Assembly: GCF_000164865.1 (NCBI RefSeq)
Contig: NC_014618.1
Span: 3,100,001-3,164,000 of the forward strand
Reading direction: 5' to 3'
DNA: 64,000 nucleotides
From: [Enterobacter] lignolyticus SCF1
GTDB taxonomy: Bacteria; Pseudomonadota; Gammaproteobacteria; Enterobacterales; Enterobacteriaceae
The translations under genes were made by a program, and so were the position numbers. The notes beneath the pieces were generated by a model that was not told where the DNA came from, did no database searches, and saw nothing but the letters and a program-made list of their open reading frames with translations. Positions 36,465-45,275 of the stretch are shown in pieces. Position 1 is the stretch's first letter; each line of letters begins with the position of its first letter.

Positions 36465-38408
36465 CTACTTGCCGGTAAACGGGTTACGGGGCGCGACCGG
36501 CACGCTCACCGGCGCACTGGCGGATGCCGCCGTGGCGGCGGGCGCCGCGGACCAACCCGGCAACACGGCCTGACCGTCAGGCGCGATAATACCGAGCTTT
36601 TTCTCCTCCAGACGCTGCTGCTGCCTGACGCGGATCTGGTCGTAGTGCTCTTTACTGGCCGCGCTGTAGCTGTCGTCATCGCGCAGTACGGTGGTATGGA
36701 TAAACACCATCAGGTTGCGCTTTGAGGTGTCCTGCGAGGTATAGCGGAACAGCTGGCCCACCAGCGGGATATCCCCCAGCAGCGGCACCTTAGAGACCGA
36801 CTGTTTGGTGTTGCTTTCAATCAGCCCGCCCAGCACCACGGTCTGCCCGCTGTGGACCATCACCTCGTTATTGATGGTGCGGGTATTAAACGTTGGGCCA
36901 AGCGAGGCGTCTTCGGTGGCATTGCTGTCGACGCTTGACACCTCCTGCTCAATCTTCAGATGGATCATGTCGCCATCGTTGATCTGCGGCACAATTTTCA
37001 GCTTGGTGCCGACGGTTTTACGCTCAACGGTGTTAAACACGTTATCGCCGCTGGTGGTTTGCGACCCGGAAAGCACCGGCACGTCCTGGCCGACGTTGAA
37101 CGACGCCTCTTTGTTATCCAGCGTCACCACGCTCGGCGTCGAGAGGATATCGTTTTTACCGTCGGTGGAGAGCGCCGTCATCAGCGCGCCGAAATCGCCG
37201 TTGAAGAAGCCGGTCGCCAGGCCGTTAAACCCGATGCCGGTATTCTTGCCATTTTTCACCTGGCCAATCGGTAAACCGGTGGAGGTAAACTGCGTGCCGC
37301 CGTGCTGGCTGGTCCACTGCACCCCGACGTCCAGGCCGCTGCCGTCCTGCACCTCGGCGATGATCGCTTCAACCAGCACCTGCGCGCGGCGGATATCCAG
37401 CTTATCAATCACCTTTTCCAGCGAGTTCATCACGTTTGGCTGGGCGGTGATCACCAGCGAGTTGGTCGATTCATCCGCCGTAATGCTCAGGTCATTGCCG
37501 CTGGGGCTGCTTTTGCCCTTTGGCGCGCCGCTTTTATCCTTCATCTGTTCGCCAATGCCGGTCAGCACCGGCACAATTTTGCTGGCGCTGGCGTACTTCA
37601 GGTAAAAGACGCGGGTATTGCCCTGATTATCCTGTTCGCGATCGAGACGGGAGATCAGCTGACGGGTGCGGGTGCGCGCCTCTTCGGTACCGCTGATGAC
37701 CAGACTGTTGGTCTCCTCATCGGCCACCACTTTGGTCGCCAGCTGCGGCGCGTTCTGCCCCTTCTGCTCTTCGTTGTTGAGGCTGTTCAGCTCTTCCGCC
37801 AGCGCTTTCGCGGAGGCATAGCGCAGCGGTACAATTTCCCGCCGCTGCATCCCGACTCTGTCGACGCGCTCGACCAGATCCACCAGCCGGTTTACCACCG
37901 ACGCTTTACCGGTGAGCAGCAGGACGTTGGAGGGCTCAAAATGCACCACGTTGCCGATGCCGGAGGCGTCATTAAGCTGGCGCAACAGCGGCGCCAGCTC
38001 GCGGACCGGCACGTTTTCCATGCGCACCACCCGGGTGATGATCATGTCGCCTTTAGCGTTACTTTTGCCGTCCACCACCGGTACGCCCGCCGTGCGCGCT
38101 ACGCTTGCGCGCACGACTTTAATCATGCCGTTATCCATGGGGATCACCGACAGCCCGTACAAATCCAGCACGCTCAGGAAGAACTGATAATATTCATCCT
38201 CATTCAGCACGTTGTAGGTCCGCACCGAAACCGTTCCCTGCACGGACGGGTCGACAAGAATCGTTTTATTTAAATTACGGCTGACCGTGTCAATAAATTC
38301 ACGAATATCCGTATTTTTAAAGCTGGCGCTGAAGCTTGCTGACATGACTGAGCCAGAATATAACGAGAGCGCCGTCAGAGCTGCACAAGCCCACGGTAGT
38401 TTTTTCAT
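36465..38408 (-). CDS. gspD: Type II secretion secretin GspD
   Basis: GspD is the outer-membrane channel. The 647-residue protein has a signal peptide (1-23), an N0 domain (FKNTDIREFIDTVS), three N1-N3 repeats, and the C-terminal secretin barrel (about 330-600) with VPLLGDIPLVGQLFR. A short tail after 605 may bind a pilotin, but no pilotin gene (gspS) is present in the cluster, so outer-membrane targeting must use a gene elsewhere or none. Confidence 0.96.
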   Translation of the reverse strand: MKKLPWACAALTALSLYSGSVMSASFSASFKNTDIREFIDTVSRNLNKTILVDPSVQGTVSVRTYNVLNEDEYYQFFLSVLDLYGLSVIPMDNGMIKVVRASVARTAGVPVVDGKSNAKGDMIITRVVRMENVPVRELAPLLRQLNDASGIGNVVHFEPSNVLLLTGKASVVNRLVDLVERVDRVGMQRREIVPLRYASAKALAEELNSLNNEEQKGQNAPQLATKVVADEETNSLVISGTEEARTRTRQLISRLDREQDNQGNTRVFYLKYASASKIVPVLTGIGEQMKDKSGAPKGKSSPSGNDLSITADESTNSLVITAQPNVMNSLEKVIDKLDIRRAQVLVEAIIAEVQDGSGLDVGVQWTSQHGGTQFTSTGLPIGQVKNGKNTGIGFNGLATGFFNGDFGALMTALSTDGKNDILSTPSVVTLDNKEASFNVGQDVPVLSGSQTTSGDNVFNTVERKTVGTKLKIVPQINDGDMIHLKIEQEVSSVDSNATEDASLGPTFNTRTINNEVMVHSGQTVVLGGLIESNTKQSVSKVPLLGDIPLVGQLFRYTSQDTSKRNLMVFIHTTVLRDDDSYSAASKEHYDQIRVRQQQRLEEKKLGIIAPDGQAVLPGWSAAPAATAASASAPVSVPVAPRNPFTGK

Positions 38409-38421
38409 TTCAGTACACTTG

Positions 38422-39195
38422 TTAATTAGCTAAAACATCAAGCCGAATATTTTTGAGACGATTGTGGCGCCGAACCACAAGCTCTGCGGTTTTCATTTTG
38501 CTCCAGCTGGTAATAATGCTGTGCGCCTGCGCCGCCTGCGTCATATCGACCGCATTCACTTTGACCACCACATCGCCTTGCTCAACGCCGCTTCGCGCAA
38601 ATACCGCCGAGGTGTTGCGCGGATTAATTAAATACCCTTCCAGTCGCCCCTGTTCGCGCAGCGGTTTCAGCACAAAATAATCATTGAGATTAAGCTGAGC
38701 CAGGCGGGTATCGGCACGCGGTTTTTCCGGCGGCGACGTGTCGCCGCCTTTGAAATAATCTGGTTTACTGAGCGCCAGCACCTGCGAAACGCCCCGGTAG
38801 TTCACCACCACGCCGTCAGCGTTGATCTCGTCAATCCAGGCGTCGTCGTAGCCGGCAAGCGCCTCTCCTTCCCGGTAGCTCTGCTGCTGGGCGCCGGTTT
38901 TGATGACGGCGAAAGAGCGCCACGGCTCATCGCTGCGCACAATGCCCTCCACTTCGGCATTCAGCGGCGCGACGGCGTCGGTCACGGCCGGCGTCGCCGA
39001 TTCGGCGGCGCTGAACAGCGAAAACGACGACGCGTCCTGCCCGGCGGCTGCGGGCTTTGCATCCGTCGCGTCGGCTATCGTCTTCGCCACCTTTTTATAA
39101 CCTTTATAAGCAACGTACCCCTGCTGCCCGCCGATAATGAGCAATATAAACAAAATACAGGGCGCAACGAGCCGGGAGTAAAGCGGCATCCGCAT
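38422..39195 (-). CDS. gspC: Type II secretion inner membrane protein GspC
   Basis: GspC links the inner-membrane platform to the secretin and helps choose substrates. The 257-residue protein has one N-terminal helix (about 9-26), a Pro/Ala-rich linker, an HR domain (about 80-150, with VVNYRGVSQVLAL), and a C-terminal PDZ domain (about 180-257, GYLINPRNT and GVEQGDVVVKVN). It is the first gene of the leftward operon. Confidence 0.93.
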   Translation of the reverse strand: MRMPLYSRLVAPCILFILLIIGGQQGYVAYKGYKKVAKTIADATDAKPAAAGQDASSFSLFSAAESATPAVTDAVAPLNAEVEGIVRSDEPWRSFAVIKTGAQQQSYREGEALAGYDDAWIDEINADGVVVNYRGVSQVLALSKPDYFKGGDTSPPEKPRADTRLAQLNLNDYFVLKPLREQGRLEGYLINPRNTSAVFARSGVEQGDVVVKVNAVDMTQAAQAHSIITSWSKMKTAELVVRRHNRLKNIRLDVLAN

Positions 39196-39529
39196 GGTGA
39201 ATAAACCTTACCGTAGTTGTAAATTTCCGCGCTTTCTAAAAAGAAGACCAATGATTTGGCAAAATAATAAAGGGGCGGTATTCACTGAACCAGGCATGCT
39301 GACATTAACTTTGATGCAAAAAAGAATTGACCCGACATCAGCCTTATGCCTCCCGGACCCTGAGAATATTTTTACTCAAGGCGTCGATTGTTTCCGCCGC
39401 GCGCACTTCGTACTCTTGCGAAGGAAAACACAATCCCTCTCGGTTTTCTCATCATGTAAATATTCGCGCCGGTGAAATATATCGACACCGGCAGTGCTAA
39501 CGTACGGTAGATGAAATAGCGGCTTTACT
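39196..39529. other. Divergent gspC-gspA control region
   Basis: This 334-base AT-rich stretch lies between the leftward gspC-O operon and the rightward gspAB pair and must hold both promoters. In E. coli the matching region is silenced by H-NS. I could not pick out a confident -35/-10 pair. The only clear structure is the inverted repeat at 39468-39492. Confidence 0.6.
39468..39492 (+). promoter_or_regulatory. Inverted repeat before gspA
   Basis: GCCGGTG (39468-39474) and CACCGGC (39486-39492) form a perfect 7-bp inverted repeat around an 11-base AT-rich centre, about 40 bases before the gspA ATG. It could be an operator or a leader hairpin. Confidence 0.45.
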
Positions 39530-41083
39530 ATGTATCTGAATCATTTTCATTTCGACGCGCATCCCTTTCAGCGGGTCACGGCGCCCGATGGTCATTTTCT
39601 GGTGGATTACCACCGGGATGTTTTTGCACTGCTGGCGGAAAAATCTCGCCGCGCCGGGATTATCGCGCTCGTTTCCGACGATGAGCCGCTGCTCGCGGCC
39701 TTCAGCGCGATGCTCGCGCGCCAGCACGCGGACAGCCTGACCCTCGGCGCCTTCCCTCACCTGAGCGCGGAGGCGCTACTGCATAAGCTCAACGGCGGCC
39801 CGGCGGAAGGGAAATCGCTTCTGCACGGCATCGATACGGTGCTCCAGCGCTGGAGGAAAACGTCCGGAAAGCTGCTTATCATCAACGCCGTGCAGCAGGC
39901 GCGGGCAAAATGCGGCCCGCTGCTCGGTATGCTGCTGATGCGCGCCGAAGAGCTGGACATTCCCCTGACCGTGATGCTCACCGGCACGCCGGACGAGACG
40001 CGGTGCTTTCTGCGGGAGGCGGGATTGCCGCCGCGGGTACATACCCAGCATCAGCTGCGCCCGCTGACGGGCCGCGAATGCCAGCGCTACTGGCTGGCGC
40101 AGCTGGCGGCGCACGGTGCGGACGCCAGGCCCTTTTCCCCGGCCCGTATCCGTCAAGCGTATCGCCTGACGCGGGGTAATATCACCGCCATGAACAGCAT
40201 CGCCCATCTGGCGCTGCTGGCCGCCTGGACCGAGCGTGCGTCGCAGGTCAGCGCCCGCCATCTGCGGCTGGCGGCAGGCGAAGTGCTGCCCCGCCCGCGC
40301 CCGCTTAAACGCCGGATAGCGATCGCCACGGCCGCCGTGCTGACCTGCGCGACGGCGGGGTGGCTTTATTGTGCAACGCTGACCGCCCGATTACCGTTCT
40401 CGCTACCGCAGCCCGCCCGCTGGGCCACGGCCGCCATCCCCAAAGCGCCACCCGCCGTCCCGGACATGGGCAGCGACGTAATCAGCCAGCCGGATGCCAT
40501 GCATCAGCTGTATAAAATGTGGGGATACGATGCCTCTGCCGATGAGGCGCTGTGCCAGAACGCCTCGCGCGTCGCCCTGATGTGCAAGACGGGCAGCGCC
40601 ACGCTGGCGGCCCTGCAGGCGGAGGGATACCCCTGGGTCGCGGAGCTGAAAACCGGCAGCCGCATGAACTATGCGGTCGTCGCGCGCGTGGGCCAGAATT
40701 CGCTGGATCTGCTGCTCAATAACCGCACCTGGCAGGTGACCCGCCAGTGGTACCAGCAGCACGCTACCGGTCGCTACACCCTGCTGCATCGCCTGACGCC
40801 GGAAGGGAAAGAGGCCATCTCCGCCGCCAGCGGCAGCAAAGACATCCGCTGGCTTGACGACGCGCTGGGCCAGGCGCTGGGTAAACCGCCCACGCAGTCC
40901 ACGCGCTGGACCGCCGAGCTGATGCAGCGCACCCGCGATTTCCAGAGCAAGGCCGGAATCGGCGTTGACGGTATTGCCGGTGAAGAAACCCTGATTCAAC
41001 TGATGCGTAGCGTAAATATGACGCCCTCGGTCGTCATACCCGCCGCAGAGACCGCCACGCCAGCAAAAGGAAAAGCCGCATAA
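39530..41083 (+). CDS. gspA: GspA-type secretin assembly protein with degenerate ATPase motifs
   Basis: GspA (ExeA) with GspB helps insert the secretin through peptidoglycan. The 517-residue protein starts with the MYLNHFHFDAHPF segment typical of ExeA/GspA, has an AAA-like N-terminal domain (to about 250), one helix (about 265-285), a C39-like domain, and a C-terminal peptidoglycan-binding domain with GIGVDGIAGEETL. The P-loop is missing: at residues 48-56 VSDDEPLLA stands where GxxGxGKT is expected, and the Walker B position reads LLIINAV. It may therefore act without ATP hydrolysis. Confidence 0.87.
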   Translation: MYLNHFHFDAHPFQRVTAPDGHFLVDYHRDVFALLAEKSRRAGIIALVSDDEPLLAAFSAMLARQHADSLTLGAFPHLSAEALLHKLNGGPAEGKSLLHGIDTVLQRWRKTSGKLLIINAVQQARAKCGPLLGMLLMRAEELDIPLTVMLTGTPDETRCFLREAGLPPRVHTQHQLRPLTGRECQRYWLAQLAAHGADARPFSPARIRQAYRLTRGNITAMNSIAHLALLAAWTERASQVSARHLRLAAGEVLPRPRPLKRRIAIATAAVLTCATAGWLYCATLTARLPFSLPQPARWATAAIPKAPPAVPDMGSDVISQPDAMHQLYKMWGYDASADEALCQNASRVALMCKTGSATLAALQAEGYPWVAELKTGSRMNYAVVARVGQNSLDLLLNNRTWQVTRQWYQQHATGRYTLLHRLTPEGKEAISAASGSKDIRWLDDALGQALGKPPTQSTRWTAELMQRTRDFQSKAGIGVDGIAGEETLIQLMRSVNMTPSVVIPAAETATPAKGKAA

Positions 41084-41616
41084 TGTCGACTATCTGTCTG
41101 GCCGCACAGCGCAGCTATGCCTGCGATGAGGCCGTTTATTTTACCTGGCGGCTGCCGTCATGGCAGGCGCTGTTTACCCGCCTGCTGGTATGGCTGGCCT
41201 GCGCGTCGGCGCTTCTGGCGGGCGGCGTGTATGCTCATCTTTACTGGCAATACCGTCACCCCGCGCCGACTGCCGCCGTTAAAGCCAAAAACAACGGCGG
41301 CGCGCAGCTGTCGGATATGCATTATGTCTATGTCGCTAAACCCTTTCCGCCGTTAAACGCGCCGCAGGCTGACAACTCCACCCGCGAAAACGATAGCGAC
41401 TGGACGCATACGCCTGACGGCGACCTGGCGACAAAAGCGCTGCCTGACATGCAGGACGCAAATGAGGCTTCCGGGCAGGAACCGTCGTTGAGAGCGCGCT
41501 TTATGCAGGCGCTGAAAGAACAGCAGCAGGAGTACTCACAGGGAAAAATACCGCCGCCCCCTGAGCAGGGCGATGCTGTCGATGAGAATAAATCCCATGG
41601 CTATCAGGATGGCTAA
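41083..41616 (+). CDS. gspB: Type II secretion assembly protein GspB
   Basis: A 177-residue bitopic protein with a helix at about 29-50 (LLVWLACASALLAGG) and a proline- and glutamine-rich periplasmic part. The DMHYVYVAKPFPPL segment resembles GspB/PulB. It overlaps gspA by one base (TAATG), so the two are translated together. It partners GspA in secretin assembly. Confidence 0.8.
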   Translation: MSTICLAAQRSYACDEAVYFTWRLPSWQALFTRLLVWLACASALLAGGVYAHLYWQYRHPAPTAAVKAKNNGGAQLSDMHYVYVAKPFPPLNAPQADNSTRENDSDWTHTPDGDLATKALPDMQDANEASGQEPSLRARFMQALKEQQQEYSQGKIPPPPEQGDAVDENKSHGYQDG

Positions 41617-41645
41617 GTGTCCTTCGTTACCGTTCAGGACACTTA
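41614..41645. other. Palindrome at the gspB stop codon
   Basis: TAAGTGTCC (41614-41622, beginning with the gspB stop) and GGACACTTA (41637-41645) form a perfect 9-bp stem. It lacks a T run, so it is a possible rather than certain terminator between gspB and the convergent regulator gene. Confidence 0.5.
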
Positions 41646-41664
41646 AGCGCCACAGCCACACCCG

Positions 41665-42288
41665 TTAATACTTAACCGGTAATGAGTTAATTTTTATTAA
41701 GCGGCCCTTATCGACTTCGATATAGTGCCCCCTTTTCAGGTCGGAGAGGATTTTAACAATGGTGCTGCGCGCCAGGCTGGTGTATTCCTGAATGTAGTCA
41801 TAAATATTAATTTCACGCTGATGGTTAATAATCATATCGTTAATTTCCAGCAGAAATTCGCGAATCACGTCGTACGCGCTGCGGGCCACCAGAATATCGT
41901 CGCGCTTATTAAAAATCAGTAAATACCAGGCCAGGATCTTCGTCATTTGCGGCCAGGCGCTTGCCTGCGTCAATAAGGTCATGAACTCTGTCTTTTTGAC
42001 CATCCGGACAACAATGTTGCTTTTGGCAACACCATAGATATGGCCGACATCGTAAAACAGGCTGGTCACGCCAAAAATAAACTGATTTCTGGCGCTGAAC
42101 AGGCAAAGGTCGTCACAGAGACGGCGGTACTCAAACTCACCGCTGATAATGACATAAATATACTCGGAATTAACATAGTTTAAACGCTGCCATTTTTTGA
42201 TGTTTTTCTCAGGAAAGCCGTTCGTCAATGAGATCAGATAATCAATTTCTTCGGCTGGCTTCAGTTTATTTCTGTAAATGCTTAACAT
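41665..42288 (-). CDS. CRP-like winged-helix regulator (IprA/YaiV-like)
   Basis: A 207-residue protein with a cyclic-nucleotide-binding-like beta domain (about 10-110) and a C-terminal winged helix (about 150-200, EYTSLARSTIVKILSDL). The fold resembles the CRP-like regulators IprA/YaiV. I cannot name it with certainty. The ATG at 42288 (MLSIYRNKL) follows AAGGTGG. An earlier ATG adds 16 residues without a ribosome site. The gene is clearly more AT-rich than its neighbours, which suggests transfer. Its place beside gspAB makes it a candidate regulator of the island. Confidence 0.65.
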   Translation of the reverse strand: MLSIYRNKLKPAEEIDYLISLTNGFPEKNIKKWQRLNYVNSEYIYVIISGEFEYRRLCDDLCLFSARNQFIFGVTSLFYDVGHIYGVAKSNIVVRMVKKTEFMTLLTQASAWPQMTKILAWYLLIFNKRDDILVARSAYDVIREFLLEINDMIINHQREINIYDYIQEYTSLARSTIVKILSDLKRGHYIEVDKGRLIKINSLPVKY

Positions 42289-42561
42289 TATACCACCTTT
42301 TAAAACCATAAAAATGAGTTGGAGTGAAATGGGCAAAAATGAAAATACTCGATGATGCTACTTTCACCGGGAGCCGTTTTCTTGCCAGAAATGAGAATAT
42401 TGGGAGTATTTTTATTTAAGAATTATCTTAACAACGAAGCACATGTTAAATCAGGGCAGTTTATAGTCAATTAAGAAAAAATTAATTCATCATATACTTT
42501 TGTTAAAACCAATAGATTTCACAAATATATCGATAGCGGGTAACAACAAGCGGCCTGCGGC
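42289..42561. other. AT-rich region between the regulator gene and amiD
   Basis: This 273-base AT-rich region marks the right edge of the island. It contains a perfect 9-bp inverted repeat, AAAATACTC (42342-42350) with GAGTATTTT (42404-42412), in front of the regulator gene. I found no integrase, direct repeat or tRNA that would mark an attachment site. Confidence 0.5.
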
Positions 42562-43386
42562 CTACCCCTGCCCGTATTTCTCCAGCAGTGCTTCGGCAAT
42601 GGCCTGGGTTTGCGCATCGGCAACGCCGTCCCAGCGCTCGGGGCGGAAATGCATCTGAAACGCCATGATGACCCGCTGCTGCTGCGCGGGCGTCATACCC
42701 GGCGGCACCTCATAGCCATAGCGGGCGAGAAGATCGAGCAGCGATGCCGTATCGACCGGCGCGGAGGGCGCACGTCCGCCCAGATAAAACGCCACGCGAG
42801 CGGGGTCCGGCCACGCGCCGATGCCCTGGCGCGCCAGCGTCTGCCAGGGGAACAGCGGGCCGGGATCGTCCTTGCGCTGCGGCGCGATGTCGGCATGGGC
42901 GACAACGTTTTGCGGCGCAATGCGGTAGCGGGCGATGATGTCCTTCGCCAGCGGGATCAGCGCATCAATCTGCGCGGGCGCAAACGGCGCGAAGCTTTTC
43001 GCGCCTGCGGTCTTCTGCCAGCCGCGGTTTTCCAGCTCAATGCCGATAGAGGTGTCGTTAATACGGGTCGCGCCGCGCCAGAAGCTGACGCCGGCATGCC
43101 AGGCGAGTTCGTCCTCCGCCACCAGCTGCCAGATACGGGGTTTGCCGTGATGCACCGGCGGGGCTTCGGGGATCAGGTAATGGGCGCTGACCTGGCGGTC
43201 GGTTAAGGTCGCCAGCGACGCGTCAAAATCTCCCGCCGTATAGTGAATGACGAGGATTTTAATGCGCGGGAAGGCTGCCTGCGCGGGGTGGCGGGTGTCC
43301 AGCTGATAACCGTCTTTATCGACGATCCCTTTCTCGCTGGCGCACCCGGCGAGCAGCAGCGCGAGCAGCAGCAGCGCCTTTTTCAT
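42562..43386 (-). CDS. amiD: N-acetylmuramoyl-L-alanine amidase AmiD (lipoprotein)
   Basis: AmiD is an outer-membrane lipoprotein zinc amidase that cleaves muropeptides, including anhydro forms. The 274-residue protein has a lipobox LAGC (Cys15), an Amidase_2 domain (about 40-185) with the zinc ligand in LVIHYTAGDF and the second in VVAHADIAPQRKDDPG, and a C-terminal peptidoglycan-binding domain. It overlaps ybjQ by four bases. Confidence 0.95.
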   Translation of the reverse strand: MKKALLLLALLLAGCASEKGIVDKDGYQLDTRHPAQAAFPRIKILVIHYTAGDFDASLATLTDRQVSAHYLIPEAPPVHHGKPRIWQLVAEDELAWHAGVSFWRGATRINDTSIGIELENRGWQKTAGAKSFAPFAPAQIDALIPLAKDIIARYRIAPQNVVAHADIAPQRKDDPGPLFPWQTLARQGIGAWPDPARVAFYLGGRAPSAPVDTASLLDLLARYGYEVPPGMTPAQQQRVIMAFQMHFRPERWDGVADAQTQAIAEALLEKYGQG

Positions 43387-43706
43387 CGGCGTACTTTTAC
43401 CGCCGTGCCGCTGACGCTCACCATCAGCATGCTGCTGTCTTTACCGACCGTTTCGTAGTCGATATCGATTCCGACGACCGCATCGGCGCCCAGCGCTTTC
43501 GCCTGCTCGCCCAGCTCCTGAAAAGCGATTTCCCGCGCTTTACGCAGCTCTTTTTCATATGCGCCGGAACGCCCGCCGACGATATCGCGAATACCGGCAA
43601 AAAAATCACGGAAAATATTGGCGCCAAGGATAGCTTCCCCGGTCACAACGCCGCAGTATTCCACAATGGTCTGCCCTTCCAGGGTTGGAGTGGTAGAGAA
43701 TTGCAT
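43383..43706 (-). CDS. ybjQ: UPF0145 protein YbjQ
   Basis: A 107-residue protein of the UPF0145/YbjQ family, a small pentameric fold sometimes annotated as heavy-metal binding. The function is not known. Family marks are STTPTLEGQTI, EYCGVVTGEAI and GADAVVGIDIDYET. It precedes and overlaps amiD. Confidence 0.93.
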   Translation of the reverse strand: MQFSTTPTLEGQTIVEYCGVVTGEAILGANIFRDFFAGIRDIVGGRSGAYEKELRKAREIAFQELGEQAKALGADAVVGIDIDYETVGKDSSMLMVSVSGTAVKVRR

Positions 43707-43813
43707 ACTATTTCTCCTTCAATGCCTTAGCTCTGTTAATCAAACACACAATTGTAGCAATACGCTATGCTTGAAAACACTAAATACCGTAGTCCGTTTA
43801 TAAGGAAATCACC

Positions 43814-44329
43814 ATGCGCTACTCCGTTGCAGCCCTTCTTGTTCCGTGCGCGCTGGTCCTCAGCGCCTGCACCACCGTCACGCCCGCGTTTAAAGATATC
43901 GGCACCCGCAGCGGTCCTTGCATCGAGGGCGGCCCGGACACGGTGGCGCAGAAATTTTATGATTACCGCATTCAGCAGCGTAACAGCGATCTCGCCGCGC
44001 TGCGCCCGTATCTGAGCGACTCGCTGGCAAAACTGCTTAACGACACCAGCCGCGATCCGAACAAACGCGCCCTGCTGCAGACCGATCCGTTCTCCAGCCG
44101 CACGACGCTGCCGGACAGCGCGGACGTCGCCAGCGCGTCAACCATCCCGAATACCGACGCCCGCAACATTCCGCTGCGCGTCTCCCTGAAGCAGGGGACG
44201 CAGAGCTGGCAGGATGAAGTGCTGATGATCCGCGAAGGCCAGTGCTGGGCCGTGGATGACGTACGCTACCTCGGCGGCAGCGTCCACGCGCCGGCCGGTA
44301 CGCTGCGCCAGTCGCTGGAACAGCGCTAA
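43814..44329 (+). CDS. ybjP: Lipoprotein YbjP
   Basis: A 171-residue lipoprotein with a signal peptide and lipobox LSAC (Cys19). Relatives are outer-membrane lipoproteins; recent work that I recall links YbjP to the TolC channel. The mature part has the PDTVAQKFYDYRIQQR segment (DUF3828-like). The ATG follows AAGGAAATCACC. It is divergent from ybjQ. Confidence 0.92.
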   Translation: MRYSVAALLVPCALVLSACTTVTPAFKDIGTRSGPCIEGGPDTVAQKFYDYRIQQRNSDLAALRPYLSDSLAKLLNDTSRDPNKRALLQTDPFSSRTTLPDSADVASASTIPNTDARNIPLRVSLKQGTQSWQDEVLMIREGQCWAVDDVRYLGGSVHAPAGTLRQSLEQR

Positions 44330-44345
44330 AGTAGTAACCCCGCTA

Positions 44346-44380
44346 AAATGTCTGGCATTCCGCTGCGGATGCCGACATTT
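44346..44380 (+). terminator. Hairpin after ybjP
   Basis: AAATGTC-GGCAT pairs with ATGCC-GACATTT, interrupted by one unpaired T. The T content after the stem is low, so termination may be partial. Confidence 0.55.
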
Positions 44381-44462
44381 GTCTTGCCCGCCCTCAACCA
44401 CCGCTATTTTGTGCTAACTTTAAGAGTAAACATGGTTTACATTTAAGTTTTAACGCATAAAT

Positions 44463-44480
44463 ATTGCATAACTATTCTGT
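44463..44480 (+). promoter_or_regulatory. ArgR box before artP
   Basis: TGCAT-AACT-ATTCT fits the ARG-box core TGAAT-N4-ATTCA at eight of ten positions, 50 bases before the artP ATG. ArgR repression of artPIQM fits the arginine-uptake role of the operon. Confidence 0.5.
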
Positions 44481-44529
44481 CAACGTTACTATTTGCGGCC
44501 TCAATAGCTATCAGTATCAGATTATCCGG

Positions 44530-45258
44530 ATGAGTATCAGACTAAACGGCATTAACTGCTTCTATGGCGCACACCAGGCGCTGTTCGACATCACGCTTGA
44601 CTGCCCGCAGGGCGAGACGCTGGTGCTTCTTGGCCCAAGCGGCGCGGGGAAAAGCTCTCTGCTGCGCGTGCTTAACCTGCTGGAGATGCCGCGTTCAGGA
44701 ACGCTCTCAATCGCCGGGAATCAATTCGACTTTGCCAGGACGCCGTCTGATAAAGCCATTCGCGACCTGCGCCAGAACGTCGGCATGGTGTTCCAGCAGT
44801 ACAATCTGTGGCCGCACCTGACCGTACAGCAAAACCTGATTGAGGCGCCCTGCCGCGTGCTGGGCCTGTCCAAAGACCAGGCGCTGGCCCGCGCGGAAAA
44901 ACTGCTTGAGCGTCTGCGCCTCAAACCCTATAGCGACCGCTATCCGCTGCACCTTTCCGGCGGCCAGCAGCAGCGTGTGGCGATTGCCCGCGCGCTGATG
45001 ATGGAGCCGCAGGTGCTGTTGTTTGACGAGCCGACCGCCGCGCTGGACCCTGAAATCACCGCGCAGATAGTCAGCATCATCCGCGAACTGGCGGAAACCA
45101 ACATTACTCAGGTGATCGTCACCCATGAAGTGGAAGTGGCGCGTAAAACCGCCAGCCGTGTGGTGTATATGGAAAACGGTCACATCATTGAGCAAGGGGA
45201 TGCGGGCTGCTTTACCGCGCCGCAGACCGAAGCGTTTAAACACTATCTTTCACACTGA
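44530..45258 (+). CDS. artP: Arginine ABC transporter ATP-binding protein ArtP
   Basis: ArtP is the ATPase of the arginine importer ArtPQM. The 242-residue protein equals the E. coli length and has Walker A GPSGAGKSS (about 36-44), signature LSGGQQQR, Walker B VLLFDEPT and switch VTHE. I chose the ATG at 44530 (MSIRLNGIN). The longer frame upstream covers the promoter. Confidence 0.97.
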   Translation: MSIRLNGINCFYGAHQALFDITLDCPQGETLVLLGPSGAGKSSLLRVLNLLEMPRSGTLSIAGNQFDFARTPSDKAIRDLRQNVGMVFQQYNLWPHLTVQQNLIEAPCRVLGLSKDQALARAEKLLERLRLKPYSDRYPLHLSGGQQQRVAIARALMMEPQVLLFDEPTAALDPEITAQIVSIIRELAETNITQVIVTHEVEVARKTASRVVYMENGHIIEQGDAGCFTAPQTEAFKHYLSH

Positions 45259-45275
45259 CACCCGGGACAATGACA

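Noticed and set aside
39194..39475. Small plus-strand frame in the gspC-gspA gap
   Set aside because: It overlaps the divergent promoter region, has no ribosome site, and its product resembles no known protein.
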